From Microcoleus sp. AS-A8 (GTDB lineage: Bacteria > Cyanobacteriota > Cyanobacteriia > Cyanobacteriales > Coleofasciculaceae): a DNA stretch of 64,000 nucleotides. Of the stretch, positions 1 through 9,814 are shown one piece after another (position 1 is the stretch's first letter; each line of letters starts with the position of its first letter). The DNA lies in NCBI GenBank assembly GCA_039962225.1, contig JAMPKV010000024.1, positions 30,773-94,772 on the forward strand. The letters are read 5' to 3'. Under the pieces are notes generated by a model. The model saw only the letters and a program-made list of their open reading frames with translations. It was not told the origin of the DNA and made no database searches. Position numbers and translations under genes: made by a program.

Positions 1-1932
1 GTCCACTTTCCCGACAAATTGCCTGAGAGCCAGAAACAGTTGGCGATCATTCAATAGGGTGGGATTTCGCACCGGTGCAATAATCGGCTCAGTTTGATTG
101 AAGGAAGTTTGGCGTTCCATTTGGACTCGTCGCACCAGGTAAGTCGCATACTGGGATAAATGGATTTCAAATTTCCGTTGTTGTTGAGCTTGCAATTCCC
201 GGATCGTTTGTTGCCGTTCTGAAGAGCTACCTTCACCGAGGAGATAATGGCTATATAAGTAGGGATAGCGACTAATTAATTCACCGAGGGGACGGTCTTG
301 TTGAGCCGATGAGTTGGGTTTATCAGTCGGTGTAATCGAGTCAACAAGATTTTGATATTCATCACTCTCGACAAACTTCTGTACCAACTCCTGCAAGCGT
401 GCGATTGGTTTTGGCACTACCCCTTGAGCCATCATGCTAGAGAGTTCGAGGCGAGAACTGGCAGGGCTTTTAAATAGCGCCACCAAATCCGTACAAGCGG
501 CTGCATATTTGGGGTGCATTTTCCAGCGATTGATCAAGATGTGACAGCAGCGATTGAGGATATGGTTAAACTCCTGTTCGGCTAGCTTCGAGGCGATAAT
601 TCGATATACGGCTGCCGCAATTTCTGGATCGGGATAGCCCCTGCCGTCAATAAATAGTTGGCGCAAGCGATCGAGAAGCTGCGACGGCGACTCTCTTTGC
701 CCTGAGTAAACTAGGTGATTATAGAGCATTTGCTCAGACCAGGTAATATCTGTACCATCATCCTCAGGTGGTAGTTCCCTGCTCAGCCAATCGGAATTGA
801 ACACATCTCGGTAAAGCCGATTAGAAACTCTTAACTTGCCCTGCTGCTTAACCACCAACCCCGACAGGCGCAATTCCATTTCTTCTGGGGTGTCATGGGC
901 TGGAACCTCCTCGCGCTGCCAAATTTGTTGATAGAGGTACAGTAGGCGATCGCGCTGCTCGCTGCTGAAAAGACGATCGCGTATCGTCCTGAGATGTTCT
1001 GGCTCATCCGTCGCTTCCCAATTTTCAATCCAGTGCCGACACACCAACTGCCCCACCCACTCCGTGATTGAGGATTTAGACTTTAGGCTTTGGGCTTTGG
1101 GAATATGGAGAAATTCTCCTAGATTATGACTTCTGCTGTCTGACTCTTGCAGGATAAGCTTACATAACTTTTGGGTGAGAAAGGGTTGTCCACCCGTCCA
1201 TTCCAACACTTCTTTTAATACACCTTGGGGATTCTTCACTTTCCCTTCCAATCCCCGCACTAATGACTGAGCTTCGTGCCATTCAAAGCCACACAGTTCG
1301 ATCGCTCGACCAATGTTAAAACAGGTACAGTTGTGACCTCGAATTAAATCCGATGGCGTTGCCACCCCTAGCAGTGCGAAGGTGAGGCGTTTATAGTCTC
1401 CCCTGTGGGCACGCTTGTTATAGCAGGCTTGAATCGCGAGGAAAAATTCATGCCTAAAATTTAGCTGAATCAGACTATCAATTTCGTCAAAAAAAATGAC
1501 GATATCTTGCCGAATTAACTTCAGCAGTACCTCTTCAATAAACTGGCTAAATCGCTGCACCGAAGAGAGTAAACTCCGCTCCGTCCACCAGTGATCTAAA
1601 TGATCTAAAGTAAAAATATTATCCAGCTCTAAGCTGCTCATGATGCTGTAAATCACCCCGGCATACCATTGATCTGGAGTGATGTTCGCCGTAACGATGG
1701 CACTGAGATCGATTCCTGCACAGGCAACCCCCTCATCTTGCAATCGCTTTATGGTTCGTACCCGCAAGCTAGACTTGCCCATTTGCCGAGAGTTCAACAC
1801 ATAGCAAAACTCTCCCTTCTTCAGGGCGTGATAGAGATCGGAGTCAGCGTGCCGCACCACGTAGGTAGGAGCATCAGGGGGTAGACATCCGCCGATTTGA
1901 TATTCATAGACTGGGTTTTGGACTGCGCTCAT
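1..1932 (-). CDS. AAA-like (AAA_35 type) ATPase, 3' end beyond the window
   Basis: Translating the minus strand from the ATG at 1932 gives 644 codons without a stop, so the gene runs off the left edge. GAGGTG lies six bases before the ATG and supports this start. The N-terminal third is an AAA-like P-loop domain of the kind common in cyanobacteria: Walker A-like NSRQMGKSS near residue 46, Walker B-like IFFDEIDS near 145, then [13 protein letters not shown]. This half closely resembles the AAA half of the protein at 9815-12703. The rest (about residues 350-644) is a different, largely helical module that I cannot name. A HIP1 site lies in the gene. The role is unknown; by analogy it is a signalling or conflict-type NTPase. 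The AAA assignment is firm and the function is not. Confidence 0.8.
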   Translation of the reverse strand, partial: MSAVQNPVYEYQIGGCLPPDAPTYVVRHADSDLYHALKKGEFCYVLNSRQMGKSSLRVRTIKRLQDEGVACAGIDLSAIVTANITPDQWYAGVIYSIMSSLELDNIFTLDHLDHWWTERSLLSSVQRFSQFIEEVLLKLIRQDIVIFFDEIDSLIQLNFRHEFFLAIQACYNKRAHRGDYKRLTFALLGVATPSDLIRGHNCTCFNIGRAIELCGFEWHEAQSLVRGLEGKVKNPQGVLKEVLEWTGGQPFLTQKLCKLILQESDSRSHNLGEFLHIPKAQSLKSKSSITEWVGQLVCRHWIENWEATDEPEHLRTIRDRLFSSEQRDRLLYLYQQIWQREEVPAHDTPEEMELRLSGLVVKQQGKLRVSNRLYRDVFNSDWLSRELPPEDDGTDITWSEQMLYNHLVYSGQRESPSQLLDRLRQLFIDGRGYPDPEIAAAVYRIIASKLAEQEFNHILNRCCHILINRWKMHPKYAAACTDLVALFKSPASSRLELSSMMAQGVVPKPIARLQELVQKFVESDEYQNLVDSITPTDKPNSSAQQDRPLGELISRYPYLYSHYLLGEGSSSERQQTIRELQAQQQRKFEIHLSQYATYLVRRVQMERQTSFNQTEPIIAPVRNPTLLNDRQLFLALRQFVGKVD

Positions 1933-2105
1933 GGGATGCACCTCAACGTGAGCAGATGACAGACTTCCTAGCGGAAATGTCTTATCCTACCTGCTATATC
2001 TCTGAGCGTCGAGAGCTTATGCACTTAAATGAGATTTTCCATCCGATTGGGGGATGCGAAGGGGAGGGTCTATAAGTGTATGCAATTTGCTCGCTCTGAC
2101 CAAGA
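1933..2105. other. Intergenic, promoter region of the AAA-like gene
   Basis: This 173-base gap lies between the AAA-like gene and the sigma-like fragment, both on the minus strand. No ORF, tRNA or clear hairpin was seen. It probably carries the promoter of the AAA-like gene. Confidence 0.4.
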
Positions 2106-2627
2106 TTACATCTGCAAAAATAGGATGTTCCCGTTATTTTCAGAGCCATCAGACCGAGTAGGGTTGAAATTGGGGCGATAGTTTAGCTCATCCAAACAGC
2201 CTCGGTTTCTTAAGCCTACCCGGACATAATGGCGATAGTGTCTTAGGCGTTTTGCCAAATCTTGAAGTCGATTCACAATCTCTTGTGATCGTAAGTTAAA
2301 GGGACTTTTGGCATTCACCTGCCGCGCAATTTCCTGGAGTTGCTTAGCTGTCGGCGGTAAACAGGGTTTTTTCCGGCTTGATTGACCGGATGTGAACGAG
2401 TCTCGACGTTGCATCAGTCGATCGCGCCGATAAACCGCATGATAGCTTTCCAGCAAAATACAAGCTAGGGTAATTTCCGATTCACTCAGGTGATGAAATT
2501 CCCTGAAAATTCGCTCTACCTGCTTAGACTTCGTGTCATTTAAGATGGCCCAGTCACTTATTGAATACACACCGCACTCCCACAAGAACAGATTGAGTTC
2601 TGGATAATTAGGCGTCTACATTGTCTA
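2106..2627 (-). pseudogene. Fragment of the sigma-like C-terminal module found in the 9815-12703 protein
   Basis: The open frame (about 159 codons from a TTG near 2585) matches the middle of the C-terminal module of the 962-residue protein at 9815-12703: both share SDWAILNDT, KQxERIF, LLESYHAVYR and an LRxYRxxVR stretch. Similarity continues upstream of the TTG (PELNLFL against HRELNQFLLE) until an in-frame TAG at about 2625. No good start codon is present, so the N-terminus has been lost. It also stops about 240 residues before the end of the full-length relative, with an unrelated tail. I read it as a truncated paralogue, possibly left when an AAA-plus-sigma-like gene was rearranged. Expression as a short standalone protein cannot be excluded. 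Confidence 0.65.
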
Positions 2628-2711
2628 GGATGCAAGATTAACTTTAATTTTGCACGATCAGATAAGATCGAACACAAGCTGATCGCCAATGATCTTGACA
2701 ATTAATCCCTA

Positions 2712-5240
2712 ATGGGCATACCAACTTTAAAGGCTTCTGAGCAGGGACGAGCCAAAATCAAGCAAGCTAGAGAAAAGAGGGGATGGACAGTCACGGAAGA
2801 GGAAAATACACCTCTAAAAGAAGCGAGTCAATTCCTGCTCAGGCAACATGCGGCAGCTAATGACTGGGAAGCGAATGACTCACGATGGTTGAGGGATTTT
2901 CAGCGGCTGTTCCGAGTCGAGAGCCATCAAAATATTGATGCAATCGAGACCCTCATTGCTAGCTCGAACCAAGGTTCCTGGTTAGAGCAAATTGAACAAC
3001 GAATAGAATCAGGAGAACTCCTAGTTAAGCATATCTCATACGGCACTTGGAGTCGATTTGCTTCACAGACAACAGTACGCGGGATTAACAAGCGTGCTTT
3101 TAAAGCCTATTGCCATATCTTAGGACTCCAATGGGAAGAGATTGCGGAACACAGAAATCCTCAGGAATTGGAGAGTTTTGAAGCGACGATTGCCGACCCA
3201 AACCAAGCGGCGCAAATATCTACCAACGGCACTTTACGAAGGCGTCCTGCTCACAACCTACCCGTCCGTTACCACACCGCCTTGATTGGTCGTGACACCG
3301 AGATGGCTCAACTATTGGAACTGCTCTCTCCCCATCACCCGACGGCTCACATTAGTGTGGAAGGAATGGGCGGTGCTGGGAAAACATCCTTGGTTTTGGA
3401 AGCCGCTTACCGTTGTTTACAGGCCGATTGTGGTGAAGCGACAACGCCACTCGCTCCCAGCTTCGAGGCGATCATCTTTACCTCAGCCAAACAACAACAC
3501 CTGATTGGGAATCATATCTTGCAACGCCACAGGCGAGAGCGTACCCTCAATGATATCTTCCGGGCAATCTTCCGCACCTTAGAGTGTCCAGGCTCACTCC
3601 CTGCTGACTTCGAGGAGCAACTGGAGTGCATCCAAAACCGCTTGCAATCACGGCATATCTTACTGATTGTTGATAATCTGGAAACCCTCGATGATCAAGA
3701 GGCTGTCCTCTCCTTTTTATATGAACTGCCGCCAACGGTAAAAGTGGTGATTACGACCCGCTTTAGAGGCGCTTTTGGCATTCCTATCTATTTAGAGGGT
3801 TTGCCACTACCTGAAGCGATGCGTTTGATTGAGCATCAAGCTCAAGAGCAACGAGTGCAACTCAAACCCGATCAATTCCAGGCGATTTATCAGAGAACCA
3901 GTGGTTTGGCTTTAGGGATTGTTTACGCGATCGGTCAATTATCAGTCTATGGTGTTTCCACCGATGTCTGGGTGACTCGCTTGACTCAGGCAAACGACTT
4001 GGCTCATTATTGCTTTGAAGATTCTGTGCAACGGCTGAGAGGACAACCCGCCCATCGTCTGCTGATGGCACTGGCGCTATTTGCGAAATCGGCTTCACTA
4101 GAGGCAATCGCGCAAATCGCTTTACCCGAAGCGGATTTAAATGATCAACTCCAGGCAAAATCGATGGACTCGTTACAGGTTTTGGCTCAGTTGCATCGAC
4201 TGCGATTGGTGATTCAGCGTGAGGAACGGTATGATATGCATCCCTTAACTCGCGAGTATGCCATCGCTGAACTTAAGGCTCACCCGGAGTTTGAGCGAGA
4301 AGTGCGGGAACGTTGGGTGAACTGGTATCTCCGCTTTTCTCAAGCCTATGGACAACCGCATTGGAGACAGTGGAAAGAATACCAAGGATTAGACCCAGAG
4401 TGGGAAAACCTGCAAGCTGCGATTGACTGGTGCATTCATCACAACCGATATGAAGAGGCTAGGCAATTTTGGCAACACATTAAGGGATATAGTTATGTGC
4501 ATGGGTATTGGCACGAGCGTTTGGTTTGGATCGAATGGTTGCTCCAATCGGCTCAGCAGCGCCAAGACCAATCCGCGATCGCAGAAGCTCTCAGCGATAA
4601 GGGATGGACATTAACCTTGATGGTGATGGGCCAACCAGAGCAACTCGCAGAAGTGGATGATCTGTGTGCACAGGTATCCAATCTACAAGCCAGTGAAGAC
4701 CTGATATTGCAGTTGGAGTTGACGATTGAGCGGGCGGTTTGGTCAATTCCCCAGGGAAAATTCGATCGCGCTCACCAACTGTTAAATCGGGCTAAAGAAT
4801 TACTCCGGCAGGTTCAATTAGAAGAGGCAAAACGCCTGCGTCAGCAAATTCGCATTGATTACTACGAGGCGGAAGTTTGGTTCAGAACCCAAAATTACCA
4901 ACGAGCTAAAATCGGCTATCACAAAGCACTCGAACAAGCACGAATTGCCCACTGGCAGCAAGTGGAAGTCTATAGCCTGAATTGGCTAGCGGATGTTGCA
5001 CTCGTGGGAGAGGGCAATCTGGATGAAGCGGAACGTCTGTTAAAAACGAGTATGCCCATCGCTCTGGCTAGCCAGGATAAGCGATCGATTGCATTCCACA
5101 AGCGTTCTTGGGCACATTTGGAGAAACTCAGGGGGAATCTTGCCCCATTGCAACACTGGGCGATGGAAGCCAAGGAGAGCTTTGAGAGTCTAGGGATGCT
5201 GGCGGAAGCTCAAGAAGTGCAATCTTGGCTGGAGCCTTGA
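2712..5240 (+). CDS. STAND/NB-ARC ATPase with N-terminal effector-associated domain and TPR-like C-terminus
   Basis: This 842-residue protein has three parts. Residues 1-150 form a small helical domain with the KIKQAREKRGWTV and GTWSRF motifs that often head cyanobacterial NB-ARC/NACHT proteins. Residues about 190-480 form the NTPase: P-loop GMGGAGKTS near 218, Walker B-like LLIVDNLETLDD near 315, and VVITTRF. Residues about 540-842 are helical, with TPR-like spacing. STAND ATPases are molecular switches that oligomerise when the C-terminal sensor binds a ligand; many act in immunity or programmed cell death (family knowledge). No catalytic effector is visible at the N-terminus, so the output is unclear. 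The ATG at 2712 is the only reasonable start. Confidence 0.85.
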   Translation: MGIPTLKASEQGRAKIKQAREKRGWTVTEEENTPLKEASQFLLRQHAAANDWEANDSRWLRDFQRLFRVESHQNIDAIETLIASSNQGSWLEQIEQRIESGELLVKHISYGTWSRFASQTTVRGINKRAFKAYCHILGLQWEEIAEHRNPQELESFEATIADPNQAAQISTNGTLRRRPAHNLPVRYHTALIGRDTEMAQLLELLSPHHPTAHISVEGMGGAGKTSLVLEAAYRCLQADCGEATTPLAPSFEAIIFTSAKQQHLIGNHILQRHRRERTLNDIFRAIFRTLECPGSLPADFEEQLECIQNRLQSRHILLIVDNLETLDDQEAVLSFLYELPPTVKVVITTRFRGAFGIPIYLEGLPLPEAMRLIEHQAQEQRVQLKPDQFQAIYQRTSGLALGIVYAIGQLSVYGVSTDVWVTRLTQANDLAHYCFEDSVQRLRGQPAHRLLMALALFAKSASLEAIAQIALPEADLNDQLQAKSMDSLQVLAQLHRLRLVIQREERYDMHPLTREYAIAELKAHPEFEREVRERWVNWYLRFSQAYGQPHWRQWKEYQGLDPEWENLQAAIDWCIHHNRYEEARQFWQHIKGYSYVHGYWHERLVWIEWLLQSAQQRQDQSAIAEALSDKGWTLTLMVMGQPEQLAEVDDLCAQVSNLQASEDLILQLELTIERAVWSIPQGKFDRAHQLLNRAKELLRQVQLEEAKRLRQQIRIDYYEAEVWFRTQNYQRAKIGYHKALEQARIAHWQQVEVYSLNWLADVALVGEGNLDEAERLLKTSMPIALASQDKRSIAFHKRSWAHLEKLRGNLAPLQHWAMEAKESFESLGMLAEAQEVQSWLEP

Positions 5241-5441
5241 ACCCTTCAAGTTTTAAGTGCAACTTCGCTCTCACTCATGTTTTAAAACAGCAAAAGTTTT
5301 TGCTCGCCTGAAAAAACAGAAGACAATTAATCACTTTTTATTATTAAATTAATCAAAAACAACATTTGCTTTTATTTCTGAGGGTTGCCTAAACTTAAAG
5401 CAAGGAACCCGCATAACAATGAGCAAAAATAGACGAAATAT

Positions 5442-5732
5442 ATGGAAACTAGGAATATCACACCTTCCTCACAAGGTGAAACAACCGATGTGAATGAGTG
5501 GCTCAGTCGAGCTGGATTGAGTTTTGAAGACCTAGGCAATGATGCGAGTAGCGTAGCCATACGCCATCAATGGCGAGAGTATCAAGCCGCCGTGCGAATG
5601 TACTGTATCTCTAAACGTCAACCCCCAGAGGGTGTTCAACTAGACGGCATTTATGCTGCGCTGAGAGTACCTCAAGTCAGCATATTTAAAAGCGAAGCAT
5701 CCGACTATTCTAGAGGTAAATGCTGGTCGTGA
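5442..5732 (+). CDS. Small hypothetical protein, doubtful
   Basis: A 96-codon ORF starting with ATG after an A/T-rich stretch with no clear ribosome site. The product is charged with no membrane segment and no domain I recognise; WREYQAAVRMYC suggests a helix. A competing minus-strand ORF (5372-5560) overlaps its start. It may be a small real gene or a fragment. Confidence 0.3.
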   Translation: METRNITPSSQGETTDVNEWLSRAGLSFEDLGNDASSVAIRHQWREYQAAVRMYCISKRQPPEGVQLDGIYAALRVPQVSIFKSEASDYSRGKCWS

Positions 5733-5969
5733 AGTCCTGCCAGTCGCTTGCGCGTCAAGCAGCTTCCAGTTTCATTCACGCTGCCATGTGGCGGACTTCC
5801 TCCATGAAAAAGTTCGCAACTTGCATTCGACCTCAGTCCGCCTGTCATCTCCTCACTCTTATCTCCGGACTTGTGTCGTAGGCGGGACTCGCCTAAAGGC
5901 TTGATCTACCCGCCGCCGACACTAATGGGGATTTCTCAGTGGCTTTGGTTAAGGGACTCGAATTATGAG

Positions 5970-5988
5970 TTCCCTATTTTTTAGGGAA
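5970..5988. terminator. Hairpin downstream of the comFB-like gene
   Basis: TTCCCT and AGGGAA form a six-base stem around an ATTTTTT loop just beyond the stop of the minus-strand ComFB gene. The stem is short and the T tract lies in the loop, so terminator function is only suggested. Confidence 0.3.
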
Positions 5989-5995
5989 GTGTTTC

Positions 5996-6400
5996 TCATG
6001 GCTGATTACCGGAACTGTCCATGGTAGAAAGGCGACGACTCACCCAATCGGCATTTTCGCGCAGAAGATGCAAAATGCTCCCGCGAATCAAAACATCTAA
6101 ACGGATTCGCTCCTGCTTTAAGCGGTAGGGCAATTGGGCATCTGTTGAAGGTTGTTGTCCATCACCCATAACGGCATAACGTTTGGGGAGATGGCGCAAG
6201 ACATGATTCACAAGCTGTTGGCGCAACTCAGCAATAGAAAAGGCGGCTTGATAGGGATGTACGGGATAATCCTCTAATACATATTCAATTTCTTTGAACA
6301 CAGCGACATTCTGTTGAAGGGTATCTTCGCCGTCAATTTCTTTGCTTGAATCCCCTGTCATGGAAATGAATGTGCTGGAATGTTCTTGAGTCAGGAACAT
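5996..6400 (-). CDS. ComFB-family protein (putative cyclic-dinucleotide receptor)
   Basis: The 134-residue product contains EYVLEDYPVHPYQAAFS, then RQQLVNHVLRHLPKRYAVM, the arrangement of cyanobacterial 'late competence development ComFB' proteins. Family knowledge: cyanobacterial ComFB/CdgR proteins have been reported to bind cyclic dinucleotides (c-di-GMP, and c-di-AMP for some). The start ATG at 6400 has AAAGGA about 12 bases upstream; an internal Met at residue 14 is a weaker alternative. The 565-base leader carries a ydaO-like riboswitch (6561-6735), implying control by c-di-AMP. No competence gene is adjacent. The family call is good; the in vivo role is inferred. Confidence 0.7.
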   Translation of the reverse strand: MFLTQEHSSTFISMTGDSSKEIDGEDTLQQNVAVFKEIEYVLEDYPVHPYQAAFSIAELRQQLVNHVLRHLPKRYAVMGDGQQPSTDAQLPYRLKQERIRLDVLIRGSILHLLRENADWVSRRLSTMDSSGNQP

Positions 6401-6560
6401 GATAATTTTTCATCCTTTAACTACATTTCCTGCCTCATACACCAGAAGTTAGATTAATATAATCCTCTCCTCAGGGTTGAGGGCAGGTACAACGAAGTGA
6501 ATAGATACCAGCCAAGGATACTGATGAGTTCACAAACATGATTAAAAGAATGCCAACTCT
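6401..6560 (-). promoter_or_regulatory. Expression platform between riboswitch and comFB-like gene
   Basis: 160 bases with no gene. It holds a weak CCTCA/TGAGG hairpin and the AAAGGA ribosome site. Control could be translational or by a terminator I did not recognise. Confidence 0.35.
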
Positions 6561-6735
6561 TCAGTCTCCTCCCAATGCCGACGAAGTTAGCTGACGGGCT
6601 AGGACTGAGAGATGTCCTTCTCTGCACTTCTCTTGGGCGAGTCAAGAGAAGATTAGAAATTTGCCCCAAAATTTGGTTTCTCCGCTTTAGGATTCCCTAC
6701 ATTTCAAAGAAATTTTGCAGGCTTAATCCTAAATT
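6561..6735 (-). promoter_or_regulatory. Putative ydaO/yuaA-type c-di-AMP riboswitch upstream of the comFB-like gene
   Basis: Read on the minus strand, the leader contains in order GGATTAAGCCTGC, AAAGCGGAGAAACCAAA, TTTTGGGGCAAAT, then CCCGTCAGCTAACTTCGTCGG followed by GGGAGGAGACTG. The core CCGTCAGCTAAC(C/T)TCGT with a preceding GGGG(G)AACCAA-like element is, as I recall it, the conserved signature of ydaO riboswitches, which bind c-di-AMP. The aptamer ends about 160 bases before the comFB start. No strong terminator is visible in between; CCTCA-ACCC-TGAGG is a weak hairpin. Recognition is from memory of the consensus and was not computed. Confidence 0.65.
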
Positions 6736-6965
6736 AGGCTGACTTACTAAATTTTACTTTGATAATTCTACCACTTGGCTATTAAGGTGTAGACTATTTC
6801 GCTAGGTCTAAATAGTTAAATCTTTTGGTCTATTATCCTGATACTTTCTTCCTGACCATTTTCAGTCCACAGAAAGACACAGAAAAATCCGATACTTCAA
6901 TGGGCATTGGCAGAAAATCCTCAAGAGAGATATGCTCCCCTCTAACTAAGAGACTAACACTTTGG

Positions 6966-7517
6966 TTACGGCCTGCCACAAGCACTACGATACACCTGTA
7001 AGTGGGCTGAGATTGCTCTCTCCTCATGGGCTGACGGAAACATTTCTTTGGCTAATTCGAGCAATTCATCTTCATTTGGATGGAACTCAGACTCTCCTGA
7101 GGTTGCTGTCTTGAAGTATCCCTGGAACAGCGCCAAGAGGGATTGAGTTTGCACAAAAACCGCATCCCCATTTTGCCCTTCGGCTTCACCCCCAAAGGCA
7201 GAATCTGGTTCATGATCGATGAAATAGCCGAACACCCGCTCGCAATCTTGGCGATATAGGCGCGTATGCAAAATATGAGCGTGCCAAACATAGTCGATTT
7301 CCTGCGTTGGTACTAGCCGAATTTGAGGATACAGGTAACAGACAAACAAGAACGTCTTATAGCATCTAATAGCTTGGAGTGTTTGTCGCCGACACCACCC
7401 ATAACCATTTTGGGGGTTCATCAGGTAAGCTGCTATTGGCGATAGGTTCAGTGCTTTCAGCTTTTCCATGCAGGCTAAGGATGGTGCAGACAGAGCTTCC
7501 TGGACAACTGGCATCAT
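6966..7517 (-). CDS. Glycine-rich domain-containing protein-like (GRDP/DUF1399 family)
   Basis: The product has YVWHAHILHTRLYRQDCERVFG, the His/Cys-rich signature of the GRDP-like family, after an N-terminal LKALNLSPIAAYLMNP helix and an LFVCYLYP segment. I place the start at the tandem ATG at 7517/7514 (184 residues) because GAGG lies seven bases upstream; the frame stays open to another ATG at 7616, but that extension looks unlike the family. The biochemical role in bacteria is unknown. It stands alone on the minus strand, divergent from the HTH-TIR-AAA gene. Family call moderate to good. Confidence 0.7.
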   Translation of the reverse strand: MMPVVQEALSAPSLACMEKLKALNLSPIAAYLMNPQNGYGWCRRQTLQAIRCYKTFLFVCYLYPQIRLVPTQEIDYVWHAHILHTRLYRQDCERVFGYFIDHEPDSAFGGEAEGQNGDAVFVQTQSLLALFQGYFKTATSGESEFHPNEDELLELAKEMFPSAHEERAISAHLQVYRSACGRP

Positions 7518-7948
7518 TGGAACACCTCGTTTTCTACTGCTTAATGTTTCCCCACTATGGCAAGGTGTTCGAGGAGCCAGGAAAGCTGTGTAGTCAAGAC
7601 TCACAACAGAGGGCATGGAGCGCGATCGCTACACACCTGTGAAAGTGCTTACACGAATGCACCACTGGCTCAATTTATGAATTATGACTGGTAAAGGAAG
7701 AATCAGTAGGTAGGCATTAATATTTGTCGTTGAGGCAAGGCAGACCGGAGATGAGAGTGAGGACAGAAGGCAGAAGGGAAGAGGATTTTAGTCTCTTAAC
7801 ATTTGTTGATATACCTTCGTTTATTTGTGCCTACCTACTTATCACGAAGAACCACTACATCTAGCAAGAGGGACAAACAAGGAATCAAAATCTCTTTTTC
7901 CTGGCTCGGAAACTCCTAACCTTCACACTTATTTTTATTAAGAAGAGT
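7518..7948. other. Intergenic region with a copy of a dispersed repeat
   Basis: About 430 bases between divergent genes. At 7739-7768 there is a diverged copy of the 29-base unit seen twice at 21581-21638 (GGCAGACCGGAG ... GAGGACAGAA). Promoters for both flanking genes should lie here. Nothing else was recognised. Confidence 0.5.
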
Positions 7949-9793
7949 ATGAATTACGCAGAGTTTACTAAAGCTTTGGCAGGGCTAACCCCTCGACGGG
8001 CAGAGGTGTTACTGAAAGTTTTAGCGGGTAAAAAAGATAAGGAAATTGCCTCAGAGCTAAATATTACAAAAGCTACGGTTAGAAAACATATTGCGGATAC
8101 CTGCGTGTCCTTTGGCTTAAGCAGTTCCGAAGAACGAGGCTCATCACACCGTTCCGATTTGTTCTCTTTATTTACTAAATATAGACCCGATTTAATCAAT
8201 AAAGATGCTGCGGATAGCGCAGATTGCCCCAAAATTTTAATTAGTTACTATCAGGGTACTGACCCCGACAAAAGCCTTGCCATAGAGTTGGAATCTGCTT
8301 TAAAAGCTTCGGGCTACGAAGTCTTTATCGTCAATGGAAGTCTGCGAATGGCAACCCACGGACTGCAACAAATCTATGCCGAATTAAATCAATGTGATTA
8401 CTTGCTGCTGCTGTTGTCCACCCTAGCCGCTTCCAGTGAAATGGTAACGGAAGAGGTACGATGGGCAAAGGCGTTACAAGACACTCGACCGGATAGCAAG
8501 CCAGCGATTTTACCGATTCGGATTAATTGTCCCAGCCACTTACTCAACCATGACTTGCGCGGTTATCTCCGGGGGATGCCACAGCGCGAATGGCGATCGC
8601 CAAATGATACCCCAACCTTGGTAAAAGGGGTCTTGGAGTTTTTGGCAACCGATGATAATCCAACCGATAAAAGCAGTTCCTTTGCCCCCACCCCAGAACC
8701 CGCCGGGGAAAGTTTCCAATTTCCTAATCCCTATTCCCTCACCCCCAATCATCCACCTCAGCCTGTCGCAGAGCCAGAATTACCCATGGGACAAGTGGAG
8801 TTGGCTTCTGCCTTTTATGTGGAACGCCCTGGAATTGATCAACGTTGTTACGAAGCGATCGCCAAACCCGGTGCCCTCATCCGCATTAAAGCACCCAGGC
8901 AGATGGGCAAAACCTCTTTAATGGCTCGGATTCTCCAACGCTCTAACACTCTAGGCTATCGTACCGTACCTTTAAGCTTTCAACTGGCAGATAGCAAAGT
9001 CTTCACCGACTTAGATCAATTCTTACAGTGGTTTTGTGCTGTTGTTGCCCTAGAGCTACAGTTACCGGCTCGTTTAGCTGATTATTGGAATGGAATTTTT
9101 GGCAGCAAAGTCAGTTGCAAGTCCTATTTTGAACGCTATTTACTCGCCAACACAACTGAACCTCTGGTTTTAGGTTTGGATGAAGTAGACCGGGTATTAC
9201 AATACCCCGAACTCACCTCTGATTTCTTTGGTTTGTTACGAGCATGGCATGAGGAAGCTAAAAATCGGGAGATTTGGAGAAAACTTCGATTAGTGGTGGT
9301 TCATTCCACCGAAGTTTATGTTCCGATGGATATTAATCAGTCACCTTTTAATGTCGGTCTACCGATTGAGTTACCCGAATTTCAGTCCGTACAGGTGCAA
9401 GATTTGGCTCTGCGACATGGACTGGCTTGGGGACTGCCGGAAATCGAGCAACTCATGGTGATGGTGGGGGGTCATCCCTATCTGGTGCGGTTAGCTCTTT
9501 ATCACATTGCCCGACAGGAAATTACACTCTCTGAACTGTTAGAAACCGCCCCCACCGATGCCGGACTCTATAGCGACCATTTGCGGCGGCACTTATGGAA
9601 TTTGTCCCAGCATCCAGAGTTAGCTGCCGCTTTATACAAAGTCGTGTCTGCGGATAGTCCTGTACAGCTAGAGTCCATCCCCGGATTTAAGTTACAAAGC
9701 ATGGGACTTGTCCACTTGCGAGGCAATGAAGTGACACCTCGTTGTAATTTGTATCGCGATTATTTCCGCGTTCGTCTCGCACCGTCACCCTAG
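7949..9793 (+). CDS. HTH-TIR-AAA (AAA_35) fusion protein
   Basis: 614 residues with three domains. Residues 12-58 are a LuxR/GerE-like helix-turn-helix (LTPRRAEVLLKVLAGKKDKE, then TKATVRKHI). Residues 94-232 form a TIR-like fold starting KILISYY; in SSEMVTEEV, Glu169 aligns with the catalytic Glu of NAD-cleaving TIR domains (alignment by eye). Residues about 288-600 are an AAA-like ATPase with PRQMGKTS near 314 and LGLDEVDRV near 408. TIR domains in bacteria often destroy NAD or make signalling nucleotides in anti-phage responses (family knowledge). The stop lies 21 bases before the next gene, so the two are probably co-transcribed. A sensor/effector role is inferred. Confidence 0.85.
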   Translation: MNYAEFTKALAGLTPRRAEVLLKVLAGKKDKEIASELNITKATVRKHIADTCVSFGLSSSEERGSSHRSDLFSLFTKYRPDLINKDAADSADCPKILISYYQGTDPDKSLAIELESALKASGYEVFIVNGSLRMATHGLQQIYAELNQCDYLLLLLSTLAASSEMVTEEVRWAKALQDTRPDSKPAILPIRINCPSHLLNHDLRGYLRGMPQREWRSPNDTPTLVKGVLEFLATDDNPTDKSSSFAPTPEPAGESFQFPNPYSLTPNHPPQPVAEPELPMGQVELASAFYVERPGIDQRCYEAIAKPGALIRIKAPRQMGKTSLMARILQRSNTLGYRTVPLSFQLADSKVFTDLDQFLQWFCAVVALELQLPARLADYWNGIFGSKVSCKSYFERYLLANTTEPLVLGLDEVDRVLQYPELTSDFFGLLRAWHEEAKNREIWRKLRLVVVHSTEVYVPMDINQSPFNVGLPIELPEFQSVQVQDLALRHGLAWGLPEIEQLMVMVGGHPYLVRLALYHIARQEITLSELLETAPTDAGLYSDHLRRHLWNLSQHPELAAALYKVVSADSPVQLESIPGFKLQSMGLVHLRGNEVTPRCNLYRDYFRVRLAPSP

Positions 9794-9814
9794 ACTTGCC
9801 AACAGGAGTAATGA

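Noticed and set aside
6454..6669. 71-codon minus-strand ORF in the comFB leader
   Set aside because: It overlaps the riboswitch-like sequence, and its conserved-looking bases fit RNA structure better than protein coding.
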